A stretch of DNA of 64,000 nt from Paucibacter sp963740455 (lineage in GTDB: Bacteria; Pseudomonadota; Gammaproteobacteria; Burkholderiales; Burkholderiaceae_C), in contig CAVUEF010000012.1 of NCBI GenBank assembly GCA_963740455.1, positions 62,001 through 126,000 of the forward strand, written 5' to 3'. This document shows positions 44,511-53,245 of this stretch, one piece after another. The stretch's first letter is position 1. Every line of letters starts with the position of its first letter. Position numbers and translations under genes: made by a program. Under the pieces are notes generated by a model, which saw nothing but the letters and a program-made list of their open reading frames with translations, ran no database searches and was not told the origin of the DNA.

Positions 44511-45592
44511 GTGGGCTTGCCCTCTTCCTGCTGCGGCCAGTCGAGTATGTGGCGGCGTTCGAGTTCGGCCTGGAGTTCTTCTTCGCTGGGGAGAACGATG
44601 CGATATTTGGAAGCGAAGAGTTGCTGGCTCTCGCGCAGGACGGAATAGCGGACCAGGGTTTCGTCCTTGTCGGCACAGAGGATGATGCCGAGCGTTGGGT
44701 TATCGTCCTCGCCGCGCTTGAGGTCGTCGAACATCCTCACATACATGTCCATTTGCCCGACGTCGGCATGGCCGAGCTTGTTCGTCTTCAGGTCAATGAG
44801 GACGAAGCATTTGAGCAAGTAGTTGTAGAAAACCAGGTCGATGTAGAAGTGTGCAGTCTCGGTGCTGATGCGAAACTGGCGGCCCACGAAGGAGAAGCCT
44901 TTGCCGAGTTCCATGAGAAAGTCACGCAGACGGGTGATAAGGGCATCTTCGAGCTGGCGTTCGCCAGGCGTGGGACGCTCCGGCAGGTCGAGGAATTCCA
45001 GGATATAGGGGTCCTTCAGGAGATGACGCGGGTCTGGTTTCTTGGTGGCCGATGTGGCGGGCGCAGGAGCCTTGAGAAGACGCTCGTAACTGCGGGTTTC
45101 GATGGCCCGCTCCAGTACACGGGAAGTCCATTGCTGGCGGGCGGTTTCCTCGATGTAGTAGTCCCTGGCCTGGTGATTTTCGACCCGCATGACCAGCCGC
45201 CAGTGAGTCCAGCTCAATTCGCTACGCAATGCGTAGCGTTTTCCGGCATCCGGGAAGGTGAGATAGAACTGCCTGAAATTCTTGAGGTTGGCAACGGACA
45301 TGCCCCGGCCGAATTCTTCGCCAAGCGCGCGCGCGAGATGGCCGATGAGTTGGCTGCCGTATTCGGCGCGGGCGGCTCCGCCCTGCTCCTCTTCGACAAT
45401 GCGACGACCGATGCGCCAGTAGGCATCCACCATGGCGGCGTTGGCGGCGGCGTAGGCGTTGCCTTGGGCATCCCGCAGGATGGCGCGGACATCGTCGAGC
45501 AGGCGGGATGGCTTGGACGAAGTCTCACCGCCGCTGGAGACGCCCGTGATGGGTTGAGCTTGAACCGGAATTTGCGGATTCTTGCCTTTCAT
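44507..45592 (-). CDS. PDDEXK nuclease-domain protein (DUF1016 / YhcG family)
   Basis: A 361-residue YhcG-type protein. The N-terminal DUF1016_N helical domain (about 25-170) contains AYWRIGRRIVEEEQ and NLKNFRQFYLTFP. The C-terminal PDDEXK nuclease (about 220-350) has FYIDLVFYNYLLKCFVLIDLK, giving the Asp and DxK catalytic residues. I chose the ATG at 45592, which overlaps the methylase stop as ATGA. DUF1016 proteins occur in defence and mobile contexts; with a methylase directly upstream a restriction-like role is plausible. Confidence 0.88.
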   Translation of the reverse strand: MKGKNPQIPVQAQPITGVSSGGETSSKPSRLLDDVRAILRDAQGNAYAAANAAMVDAYWRIGRRIVEEEQGGAARAEYGSQLIGHLARALGEEFGRGMSVANLKNFRQFYLTFPDAGKRYALRSELSWTHWRLVMRVENHQARDYYIEETARQQWTSRVLERAIETRSYERLLKAPAPATSATKKPDPRHLLKDPYILEFLDLPERPTPGERQLEDALITRLRDFLMELGKGFSFVGRQFRISTETAHFYIDLVFYNYLLKCFVLIDLKTNKLGHADVGQMDMYVRMFDDLKRGEDDNPTLGIILCADKDETLVRYSVLRESQQLFASKYRIVLPSEEELQAELERRHILDWPQQEEGKPT

Positions 45593-46248
45593 GCGTCTGT
45601 CTCTTCCGGTTCGATGCTGCCCTGCGCGGCGGCCAGATCGCTCACCGTCATCGGCGGGTAGGTCTTGGCCGGCGTGAAGATTTCGTGCTTGCCAAGGTGG
45701 GCAAACAAGGAGCCCGCTGCGCTGAAGGCCGACGAACCGGTGAGCACGTCGAAGCGGAAGTCGCGCCGCTGGAACTTGCCTTTGCCAAGGTAGCCCCACT
45801 CGGCAAAGGCGATCGGCCGGCCCTCCTGCGTGCGCATTGTCAAGGCGTCACCGTGGACGAGGTTTTGCGAAAGTACGTAGTAGGCGGCCCGATACAGGTC
45901 ATCCGACTCGTCGATCTTCAAGTAGTCGGCGAAGATCTCCAGCATATTCGCGCGGCACTCGGCGATGTTGTCCGCCAAGAGCTCGATCCCGTAAGCGCAC
46001 ATCAGCGCGAGAAGGGCATAGCTCTGCTTTTCGAAGTCGGACTTGCCGAACTTGAGTTCGACGGCGGCGAGCTTGCGTTGCAGTATCCGGACGAGAAAGT
46101 TCCCGCTCCCGCACGCCGGCTCCAAGAATCGGGAGTCAATGCGCTCGGTCTCGCCCTTGACGAGATCGAGCATCGCCTCAACCATCCACGCCGGAGTGAA
46201 TACCTCCCCGTGGTCGGCGACGCGTTGTTTGGACTTGACGAGGCTCAT
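45589..46248 (-). CDS. N6-adenine methylase-like protein lacking the NPPY motif
   Basis: A 219-residue protein. Motif I (SAM binding) is FLEPACGSGNFLV at residues 41-53, followed by CAYGIELLADNIAECRANM. The catalytic [DNS]PP[YF] motif of N6-adenine methylases is not present anywhere; after the GDALTM segment the protein goes to FAEWGYLGKGKFQRRDF and ends. It may be a partner subunit rather than an active methylase. It is the first gene of a coupled operon with the PDDEXK protein and the truncated Eco57I-like gene. Confidence 0.83.
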   Translation of the reverse strand: MSLVKSKQRVADHGEVFTPAWMVEAMLDLVKGETERIDSRFLEPACGSGNFLVRILQRKLAAVELKFGKSDFEKQSYALLALMCAYGIELLADNIAECRANMLEIFADYLKIDESDDLYRAAYYVLSQNLVHGDALTMRTQEGRPIAFAEWGYLGKGKFQRRDFRFDVLTGSSAFSAAGSLFAHLGKHEIFTPAKTYPPMTVSDLAAAQGSIEPEETDA

Positions 46249-46381
46249 GGATTGGTGACTGGCTGGCGAGGGCGGATGGAGGGCGTTGATTTGGCAACAA
46301 CATCGAGGCTGTGACAGGAATCACGACCAGTCCGCCAGATGCGTTGATGTCCGAAACGCAGAGGGATGATAGACCGCTATT

Positions 46382-46782
46382 GGCCGACAAGGAGAGTGTA
46401 GGCAAGTCTCAAGCGATTGCCCCCTGCACCTGGCAGTGCAAGGACTTTGATCGCACCACGCCTGACCCAACGACGAAGTTTCAAGCGACAACTTCCAGGC
46501 CGCGCTTCTGCACCAGGTGCAGCAGCTTGAGGGCCGTGCCCGTGGGTTTCTTCTGGCCGATTTCCCACTTCTGCACCGTCGAAAGGCTGGTGTTCAGAAG
46601 ACGGTCGAATTCGCGCAGCGTGACCTGGTCCATCACGCCCGCTTTGTGCAGCCCCTTCGCCGTGTCGTGGACGGCCTCAAGAATCGCTGATTTGGTCTTG
46701 CGCATCGCAATCTACCTCCGTCAACTCACCGTCACGCTGAGCCTTGCCGAGCGCCTGCTGTCGCGTGCAACGCGCTGCGCTC
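46382..46782. repeat. Accessory repeat module, copy 2 (internally deleted)
   Basis: Aligns with copy 1 from GGCCGACAAGG through the HTH gene and its upstream region (CATCGCAATCTACCTCCGTCAA, shared start of both HTH leaders). It stops before the right-hand segment seen in copies 1 and 3. The two copies flank the methylase/nuclease operon in the same orientation. Confidence 0.65.
46481..46705 (-). CDS. HigA/NadS-like regulator, copy 2, lacking the first half of the HTH domain
   Basis: A 74-residue version of the protein at 43947-44261. It is near-identical at both ends, but the 30 residues between LREFDRL and LNTSLSTVQKW are missing in frame. This removes HTH helices 1 and 2, so DNA binding should be lost or altered while the C-terminal dimer/partner part remains. 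It could be dead, or could act as a dominant modifier of copy 1. Confidence 0.75.
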   Translation of the reverse strand: MRKTKSAILEAVHDTAKGLHKAGVMDQVTLREFDRLLNTSLSTVQKWEIGQKKPTGTALKLLHLVQKRGLEVVA

Positions 46783-46841
46783 GCCGAACCCTCAATTTTC
46801 ACCGGCCCGAAGCCGCGCACGCCGTTGGGCCGGCGCACGAC

Positions 46842-48032
46842 CTACTTCGCCGCACGCGCCGCATCCAGTGCCGCATAGACAGCCGCCTTCCACTCGAACC
46901 AATACGGGTTCCAGAAGCCCATGTAGCGCTGCGTCATCAGCACCAATGCATGGCCGGTGGCGGGTGAAATCGCCCAGTGCGTGCCGGCCAGCCCGCCCCA
47001 TTGCAGTTCACCCACCGGCGTGTTGGGTTGCAGCTTGGATGTGCGCCGCGTCAGCGCACCGGCAAGACCGAACCCCAGCGAAGGCAGCGCGCCGGTCTGC
47101 GGGAACTGCACGCAAAGCTCTTGCGGCAGCTGGTCGCGAAACATCTCGGCGAGCATGGCGTCGCCAAGCGGGCCGTCTTGGCCGGGAAGCAGCCGGCGCA
47201 GCAGCGCCAGCATGTCGGCCTGAGTGGTGATCAGGCCGCTGGCGCCGGCCTGGCGCGGCACGGGCGTCAGAAAGGCGCCGGGCCAGGGCAGTTCGTCCAG
47301 GCGCTTGAGTCCCGGCTCGTTCGGGTCGGTGAAATTGCCGCCGTACAAGGCCGCCATGCGCGGCACCTGATCGGGGCGCAGCACATAGCCGGTGTCGACC
47401 ATGCCCAGCGGGCCGAACAAGCGCTGCTGCAGCGCCTCAGAGTAGGACTGGCCGGTGACGATCTCCACCAGCCGCGCCAGCACATCGGGCGCCATCGAGT
47501 ACTCCCAGCCTTGTCCGGGCTGGAACAGCAGCGGCAGCGCGGGCAGCTGCTCGGCGATCATTGCCGTGCTGCGGTCGGGCCGGCGCACGCCGCTGGCGAT
47601 ATAGGCGTCAAAAATCATCGTGCCGGGGTCGAACACGCCATGGCTCAGGCCGGCCGTGTGGCTGAGCAGATGGCGCACGCTGATGTCGCGCACCAGCGGC
47701 TCGGTATCGTCCAGCGTGGTCGCGCCCGCACGCAGCACGCGCGTTGCGCCGAAGCCAGGGATCCATTGCTTGACGGGATCGTCAAGATTGAGACGGCCTT
47801 CTTCCACCAGCATCAGCGTCATCACCGCGGTGATGAGCTTGGTGTTCGAGAACGCGCGGTGGATGTGGTCGGGGCGCATCGCCTGCGCCAGTTCAATGTC
47901 GGCGTGCCCGATGCAGAATTCGTCGACCACCTGGCCGCCGTCGAGAACCAGCGCCGAGACGCCTGCAAGCCGCTGCTGCTCGACATGGCCGCGCAACACC
48001 GCATGCGTGCGTGAAAAGTCCGCTTGACCCAT
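46842..48032 (-). CDS. Beta-lactamase-fold serine hydrolase (cytoplasmic type)
   Basis: A 396-residue class C beta-lactamase-like esterase. The nucleophile motif is SNTK in HRAFSNTKLITAVMTL, and YSM (YxN-like) occurs in GWEYSMAPDVLARLVEIVTG. No signal peptide is visible from the ATG at 48032. Relatives act as carboxylesterases; substrate unknown. It is not obviously linked to its neighbours. Confidence 0.87.
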   Translation of the reverse strand: MGQADFSRTHAVLRGHVEQQRLAGVSALVLDGGQVVDEFCIGHADIELAQAMRPDHIHRAFSNTKLITAVMTLMLVEEGRLNLDDPVKQWIPGFGATRVLRAGATTLDDTEPLVRDISVRHLLSHTAGLSHGVFDPGTMIFDAYIASGVRRPDRSTAMIAEQLPALPLLFQPGQGWEYSMAPDVLARLVEIVTGQSYSEALQQRLFGPLGMVDTGYVLRPDQVPRMAALYGGNFTDPNEPGLKRLDELPWPGAFLTPVPRQAGASGLITTQADMLALLRRLLPGQDGPLGDAMLAEMFRDQLPQELCVQFPQTGALPSLGFGLAGALTRRTSKLQPNTPVGELQWGGLAGTHWAISPATGHALVLMTQRYMGFWNPYWFEWKAAVYAALDAARAAK

Positions 48033-48195
48033 GGTAGATGCTCGATGATCTGTGGGCAGCCAGTCTAAGCGGGATCGATAGCGCGCAATTCGCCATCCCA
48101 CCGTTGGAAACCGTCGTGGATCGCGTCGAACTTTCGCTCTCGGTCTTGATCTGCCGCGCCGACCCTCAGGCCGGCCGGCGACTTGAAACACGCCA

Positions 48196-50223
48196 CTACC
48201 AGATACGAATCCGCTCCGCGGCAGGCTTGTACATCGCGTCGCCGGGCTTGGTCCCGAAGGCCTCGTGAAAGCCGTCGTGGTTGACGGCGCTCCCGTTGGC
48301 CCTGAACTGCGGCGGCGCGTGGGGGTCGACGGTCAGCAATTGCATGGCGCGCTCGTCGCGCACCTTTGCTCGCCAGGCCTGTGACCAGCCCAGGAAGAAA
48401 CGCTGCTCGCCGGTGTAGCCGTCGAGCACCGGCGCCGGCTTGCCGCCGAGCGAACGCTCATACGCCTTGTAGGCGATCTGCAGGCCCGACAGGTCGGCGA
48501 TGTTCTCACCCAGGGTCAGCTTGCCGTTGAGCGTCTTGCCCGGGATCGGTTCGTACTTTTCGTACTGTGCGACCAGTTTCGCGCCGATGGCCTCGAAAGC
48601 CTTGCGGTCGGCATCGGTCCACCAATTGCGCAGCTTCCCGTCGCCGTCGAACTTGCTGCCTTGATCGTCGAAACCATGGCTGATCTCATGGCCGATGATC
48701 GCGCCGATGGCGCCGTAGTTGACCGCGTCATCGGCTGTCACGTCGAAGAATGGCGGCTGCAGGATGGCCGCCGGAAAGACGATCTCGTTGAGCGAGGGGT
48801 TGTAGTAGGCATTCACGGTCTGCGGCGTCATGCCCCACTCGGCACGATCGACGGGCTTGCCGGCACGCGCCGCGATGCGCTGCCACTCGAAGCGCCCCGA
48901 CCGGGCACGGTTGCCGAAGGCGTCGCCCGCGCGCGCCTCGAGCGCGCTGTAGTCACGCCATTTGTCCGGGTAGCCGATCTTGAGCGTGTACTTCGACAAC
49001 TTCACCTTGGCCGCCGCCTTGGTGGCCGGCGTCATCCAGGTCAGCCCGTCAATCGAACTGCCATAAGCTGCCATCAGATTGGCGACGAGTTCGGTCATGC
49101 GCGCCTTGTCCCCGGCAGGAAAGTATCTGGCGACATAAACCTGGCCCAAGGCCTCGCCGAGCGCACCATTGACTTCGTCGATGCCCTTCTTCCAGCGCGG
49201 CTTGTCCTCGCTGGTGCCGGTCAGCGCCTTGCCCTTGAAAGCAAAACGCGCATCGCGAAAGGCCTTGGGCAGGACCTCGGCGTTCTCGTCGAGCACGCGC
49301 AGCGTCAGGTACTGGCGCCACTGCGCCAGGTCGACCTCGGCGAGCAGCTTGGCGATGGCTGTTGCCGCGCTCGGCTGCGACACCGAGATTCTGTCGATGC
49401 CGGTCAGGCCACCGGCAGTCATGAACGCGGCCCAGTCGAAGCCTGGTGCCAGCTTGGCCATTTCACCCGGCTTCATCGGGTGGTAGATCTTCACAGGGTC
49501 GCGGTTTTCCACCTTGTCCCAATGTGCTTGGGCAATGCGCGTCTCCAGCGCCAGCACCTGGTGCGCGACCTCCTTGGGCGCCTTCTGGCCAGCCAGGCTC
49601 GCGAGTTGGGTCAGGTAGTCCGTGTAGGCGGCGCGCGCCTTGACCAGCCGATCGTCATCCTTGAGGTAGTAATCGCGGTCGGGCATGCCCAAGCCACCCT
49701 GCCAGGTCAGAGCGAGATTCGTGCTCGGGTCCTTGAAGTCGGGCATCACCCACAGCCCGATCGGCGTATCGATCTGGCCCTGGGCCTGGCCGAGCCAGCG
49801 CGCCAAGTCGGCGCGCGATTGAATCGCAGCGATGCTGTCGAGCATGGCCTGGGCGGGTTTCAGGCCGGCGCGATCAATGCCGGCCGTGTCAACGTAGGCG
49901 CCATAGAACGCGGCGATCTTGTGCTCGACGCTCCCGGGCTTTTGCGGCTGGGTGCCGAGCTCGTCGACGATGACGCGCACGCGCTGATCCGAAAGATCGC
50001 GCAGCTCGATGAAGCTGCCGTACTCGGGCTTGTCGGCCGGAATCTGCGTCTTGCTGATCCAGCTGCCATTGGCCGCGCGGAACAAGTCGTCCTGGACGCG
50101 AACGGCGGCATCAAAACCGGACAGGTCGAGCCCCGAGCTTGGCGTCGCACCGAACGCCACTGCGGCACTCATCAGCAGCGCCATCACAGCTGCGCGCCTC
50201 AGTTCGATCTTCAAATCCGTCAT
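48196..50223 (-). CDS. pepO: M13-family zinc metallopeptidase (PepO/neprilysin type)
   Basis: A 675-residue M13 peptidase with a signal peptide (AAVMALLMSAAVAFG). The zinc motif is IGHEISHGFDDQG (about residue 511), the third ligand lies in GENIADLSGLQIAY (about 575), and NAYYNPSLNEIVFPAAIL is the substrate-binding motif. It should degrade peptides in the periplasm. The short C-terminal RIRIW matches the family's conserved end. It is leftward and likely monocistronic. Confidence 0.95.
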   Translation of the reverse strand: MTDLKIELRRAAVMALLMSAAVAFGATPSSGLDLSGFDAAVRVQDDLFRAANGSWISKTQIPADKPEYGSFIELRDLSDQRVRVIVDELGTQPQKPGSVEHKIAAFYGAYVDTAGIDRAGLKPAQAMLDSIAAIQSRADLARWLGQAQGQIDTPIGLWVMPDFKDPSTNLALTWQGGLGMPDRDYYLKDDDRLVKARAAYTDYLTQLASLAGQKAPKEVAHQVLALETRIAQAHWDKVENRDPVKIYHPMKPGEMAKLAPGFDWAAFMTAGGLTGIDRISVSQPSAATAIAKLLAEVDLAQWRQYLTLRVLDENAEVLPKAFRDARFAFKGKALTGTSEDKPRWKKGIDEVNGALGEALGQVYVARYFPAGDKARMTELVANLMAAYGSSIDGLTWMTPATKAAAKVKLSKYTLKIGYPDKWRDYSALEARAGDAFGNRARSGRFEWQRIAARAGKPVDRAEWGMTPQTVNAYYNPSLNEIVFPAAILQPPFFDVTADDAVNYGAIGAIIGHEISHGFDDQGSKFDGDGKLRNWWTDADRKAFEAIGAKLVAQYEKYEPIPGKTLNGKLTLGENIADLSGLQIAYKAYERSLGGKPAPVLDGYTGEQRFFLGWSQAWRAKVRDERAMQLLTVDPHAPPQFRANGSAVNHDGFHEAFGTKPGDAMYKPAAERIRIW

Positions 50224-50384
50224 TGCTCAATCCTCGAAATCAATGAACACGTGAGTCTAAGGGTTGTGTCGGGAGCAAGGAAGCCCGTCCTGCTGACCAA
50301 CGATGGGACGTGATCGAAAGGGCTGCCAATTCCGCCTTGGGCACTTTGCGGTCAACCAACCCGCGGCTTTGGTTGTCGGCGCCT

Positions 50385-50549
50385 GGCCGACAAGGAGAGT
50401 TCAGGCGGGGACCCAGCGATTGACCCCTGCACCCGGAAGTGCAAAGACGTCGAGCGCACCGCACCGGACCGTTGCGTTCAGCGCAGCAATCGGACGGATC
50501 AGCAAGGCGGACGTCAGGTTCGCGAGCCATGCGCCGCACGCGTCAGCCC
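50385..50549. repeat. Accessory repeat module, copy 3 (ends only)
   Basis: Left part GGCCGACAAGGAGAGT followed by CCCCTGCACC and AGTGCAA matches the start of copies 1 and 2. Right part CAATCGG, CAGCAAGGCGG, GTCAGG and ATGCGCCGC matches the end of copy 1. The HTH gene between them is missing. Confidence 0.65.
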
Positions 50550-50669
50550 GAAGGTCTGCGACTCATCGGCGATACTTTGCGGGGCGGCTGCATGCGCCGG
50601 CTCGACGCGTCGCGCTTTGGGTCTGCCGAGCAGTGGGCGCACACCCCGCGCTGCAACTTGGACGCCGCG

Positions 50670-50699
50670 TTCAATTCAATTCAAGACAAGACAAGACGA
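50670..50699. repeat. Pentanucleotide tandem repeats in the leader of the M3 peptidase gene
   Basis: Three TTCAA units followed by GACAA, GACAA and GACGA lie 23-52 bases upstream of the start codon, within the presumed leader or promoter. Unit-number change could alter promoter spacing. Confidence 0.7.
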
Positions 50700-50721
50700 C
50701 GAAACAAAAGGCCATAGCGAC

Positions 50722-52524
50722 ATGAAGACACGCTTCTCGCGCGCGGAAGTTTCCGTTGAATCCACCTGGAACCTCGACGATCTGTTCACCAATGAAGCGA
50801 GTTGGGAGGCCGAATACCAGGCCGTGGACGAAGCCCGCCAGGCGCTCGGTGCGTACCAGGGGCAACTGAGCGGCAGCGCGCAAAAGTTGCTGGCGTGCCT
50901 GACTGCCGTCGAGTCTGTGCAGGCGCGCTTGATGCGCGTGGGCAGCTTTGCGCACTTGCGCAATGCGCAGGACGGCAGCGACCCGCAATACCAGGCGGCG
51001 ATGGCGCGTGTGTCGGCGCTGCAGGCGCGTGTCGGCGCCAGCACATCCTTCGTCGACGCCGAAATCCTGGCGTTTCCAGACGATCTGCTGGAGCAGTTCA
51101 TGGCCGCCGAACCGGGACTGGCCGACTTCAAGCGCATGCTCGACGACTTGCTGGAGTTGCGCCCGCACCGCCTTGGCGCCGATACCGAGCGGGCGCTGGC
51201 CGCGCTGGGCGAAGTGTTGAACGCGCCCTACATGATCTACAACCGGTCCAAGTCGGGCGACATGCAGTTTGCGCCGTTCACCGACGCGGCCGGCACGGTC
51301 TACGCGAATTCGGTGAACGGCTTCGAATCCAACTTCGAGACCCACAGCGACACCAGCGTGCGCCGCAACGCGTGGGCCTCGTTCAGCGCCGGGCTGAAGG
51401 TCTACAACCAGACCTACTCGGCCACCTTCGCGACCGAGGTCAACAAGAACGTCGCGATGGCGCGGCTGCGCAACTACCGCAGCACCGAAGAGTTTCTGCT
51501 GCAGCCGCACAAGATTCCACACACCGTCTACAGCAACATCCTGGACATCATCCAGACTGAGCTGGCACCGCACATGCAGCGCTACGCCCGACTGCGCCGC
51601 AAGGTGCTGGGCCTGGACAAGCTGCTGTACTGCGACATCAAGGCGCCGCTGGACGCGGAATTCAATCCGCACATTTCCTACGAAGACGGTTGCCAACTGA
51701 TCCTCGATTCGCTGGCGGTGATGGGGCCGGCGTATTGCGGCTTTGCGCGCCAGGCCATGGAGCAGCGCTGGGTCGACCGGGCCGACAACATCGGCAAATC
51801 CTCGGGCGCCTTCTGTGCGTCGCCCTACGGCGTGCATCCCTACATCCTGATCACCTGGTCGGACACGATGCGCAATGTCTTCACGCTCGCGCACGAGCTG
51901 GGCCATGGCGGACATTTCGGCCTGGCGATGCAACACCAGCGCTTCGTCAACACGCGCCCGGCCATGCCCTTCGTCGAAGCGCCGTCGATCATGAACGAGA
52001 TGCTGCTGGCCCAGCACATCCTTGGCCAGAGCCAGGAGCCGCGCATGCGACGCTCGGTCATCATGCAGGTGCTGGGCACCTACCACCACAACTTCGTCAC
52101 CCACCTGCTCGAAGCCGAGCTGCAACGCCAGGTGTATGCACTGGCCGAAGGCGGCGGCTCGATCACCGCGTCCGTGCTGAACGAACGCAAAGGCCAGATC
52201 CTGGCGAAGTTCTGGGGCGACACGGTGGAGATCGACGATGGCGCGCGCATGACCTGGATGCGCCAGCCCCACTACTACATGGGCCTGTACCCCTACACCT
52301 ACTCGGTCGGCCTGGTGGCTTCGACCGCGATATCGCTGTTGGTGCAAAAAGAGGGCCAAGCTGCCGTGCAGCGCTGGCTGGAAGTGCTCAAGGCCGGCGG
52401 CACGCACAAACCACTGGAACTGATGCAACTGGCCGGCATCGACATGCACTCGCCCCAACCGATCCACGACGCGGTGGCCTATGTGGGGCGTCTGATCGAC
52501 GAGCTCGAGGCGTCGTTTGGCTGA
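50722..52524 (+). CDS. Oligoendopeptidase F-type M3 metallopeptidase
   Basis: A 600-residue cytoplasmic zinc peptidase of the M3B/PepF family. VESTWNLDDLFTNEASWEAEY is the family N terminus. The zinc motif is LAHELGHGGHFGLAM (about residue 390), with the third-ligand helix in EAPSIMNEMLLAQHIL, and TYHHNFVTHLLEAELQRQVY follows. It cleaves short oligopeptides. I chose the ATG at 50722, which gives the normal N terminus; upstream frame is Arg-rich and repeat-derived. Confidence 0.94.
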   Translation: MKTRFSRAEVSVESTWNLDDLFTNEASWEAEYQAVDEARQALGAYQGQLSGSAQKLLACLTAVESVQARLMRVGSFAHLRNAQDGSDPQYQAAMARVSALQARVGASTSFVDAEILAFPDDLLEQFMAAEPGLADFKRMLDDLLELRPHRLGADTERALAALGEVLNAPYMIYNRSKSGDMQFAPFTDAAGTVYANSVNGFESNFETHSDTSVRRNAWASFSAGLKVYNQTYSATFATEVNKNVAMARLRNYRSTEEFLLQPHKIPHTVYSNILDIIQTELAPHMQRYARLRRKVLGLDKLLYCDIKAPLDAEFNPHISYEDGCQLILDSLAVMGPAYCGFARQAMEQRWVDRADNIGKSSGAFCASPYGVHPYILITWSDTMRNVFTLAHELGHGGHFGLAMQHQRFVNTRPAMPFVEAPSIMNEMLLAQHILGQSQEPRMRRSVIMQVLGTYHHNFVTHLLEAELQRQVYALAEGGGSITASVLNERKGQILAKFWGDTVEIDDGARMTWMRQPHYYMGLYPYTYSVGLVASTAISLLVQKEGQAAVQRWLEVLKAGGTHKPLELMQLAGIDMHSPQPIHDAVAYVGRLIDELEASFG

Positions 52525-52581
52525 GGGCGTCGTCGCAGGGCAGCCAGCCATGAACGACTGCGCGATGGCCGCAAGGCGAGT

Positions 52582-52877
52582 TCAGGCCAGCCCCAACTTT
52601 TCCGCGTTCGCCAGCTTCACGTGCCCGAAGCCGCGCAGGCCTTCGGGCCGGCTCGCGACTTCAACGGCATGCACCAGCGACTCGGCGCTGAGATTCGCGA
52701 GCAGCGCGTGCATGGCTTGCTCGTAATCCGCAATGAACTTCCGCTCCATCCGACGCTCGAGCGTGTAGCCAAAGATGTCGAACGCCGTGCCGCGCAGCCG
52801 CTTCAGGTGCGCGAGCAGCTTGAAGGCAGGCATCATCCAGGCGCCGAACTCGATCTTGCGGGCGCGGCCGTCGGGGG
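52582..52877 (-). pseudogene. Duplicated 3' fragment of the indolepyruvate oxidoreductase gene
   Basis: About 296 bases matching the last part of the oxidoreductase gene at 55139-55434, in the same orientation. The encoded 84 residues (MMPAFKLLAHLKRLRGTAFD... ending HVKLANAEKLGLA) differ from the intact C terminus at about 11 positions. Similarity stops abruptly at GTCGGGG (52870-52877). With the intact copy it bounds a 2.3 kb segment holding a toxin-antitoxin pair and an unknown gene. Confidence 0.9.
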
Positions 52878-52946
52878 AGGATGGCTGCTTTCCGGCGAGG
52901 ATATTGCCGCGCTGCTGGCGTCGTGATGGATGCTATGCTTTGCCTC

Positions 52947-53180
52947 ATGAATGCCCGAGTCGACCATGTACTTGAAGACGTTCTTCGGCTCTCCGCCGAG
53001 GAACGCTCTGCGGTCGCAGTCGCACTCATAGACAGCCTTGAGACTGGCGAAGAGGGATCAGTTGCCGAGGCTTGGCGTACAGAGTTGTTGCGTCGACGAG
53101 CCGAACTTCGCGCCGGCGTGGTGCTGGCCGCTCCTTGGTCCGAGGTTCGTGCGCGTATGAGCGCGCCGGGCCGCCCCTAG
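52947..53180 (+). CDS. Addiction-module antitoxin (Unstab_antitox family)
   Basis: A 77-residue antitoxin-type protein. LRLSAEERSAVAVALIDSL is the conserved N-terminal helix pair of the putative addiction module component family, followed by the usual EAWRTELLRRRAEL segment. It would neutralise the ParE-like toxin encoded 65 bases downstream. TATGCT just upstream (52934-52939) is a possible -10; an in-frame ATG at 52935 is an alternative start. Confidence 0.85.
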   Translation: MNARVDHVLEDVLRLSAEERSAVAVALIDSLETGEEGSVAEAWRTELLRRRAELRAGVVLAAPWSEVRARMSAPGRP

Positions 53181-53245
53181 CGCGAATGCTCCCGCTCGGC
53201 AGGACCGCGCGCAGCGCGTAGGAAGCGCCAGCCAGTGAGCGCGAT

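Larger units (their letters stand above)
50224..50721. other. Gap of about 500 bases between pepO and the M3 peptidase gene
   Basis: No gene. It contains the third, shortest copy of the accessory repeat module (50385-50549) and an 8-base perfect stem TTGTCGGC/GCCGACAA at its left edge (50373-50393). A run of pentanucleotide repeats lies just before the next gene (50670-50699). Promoters for both flanking genes should be here. Confidence 0.6.

Noticed and set aside
43848..50549. Integron-type attC sites or a CRISPR-like array
   Set aside because: The repeats are long, few and unevenly spaced. I saw no GTTRRRY/RYYYAAC core pair and no integrase or cas gene.
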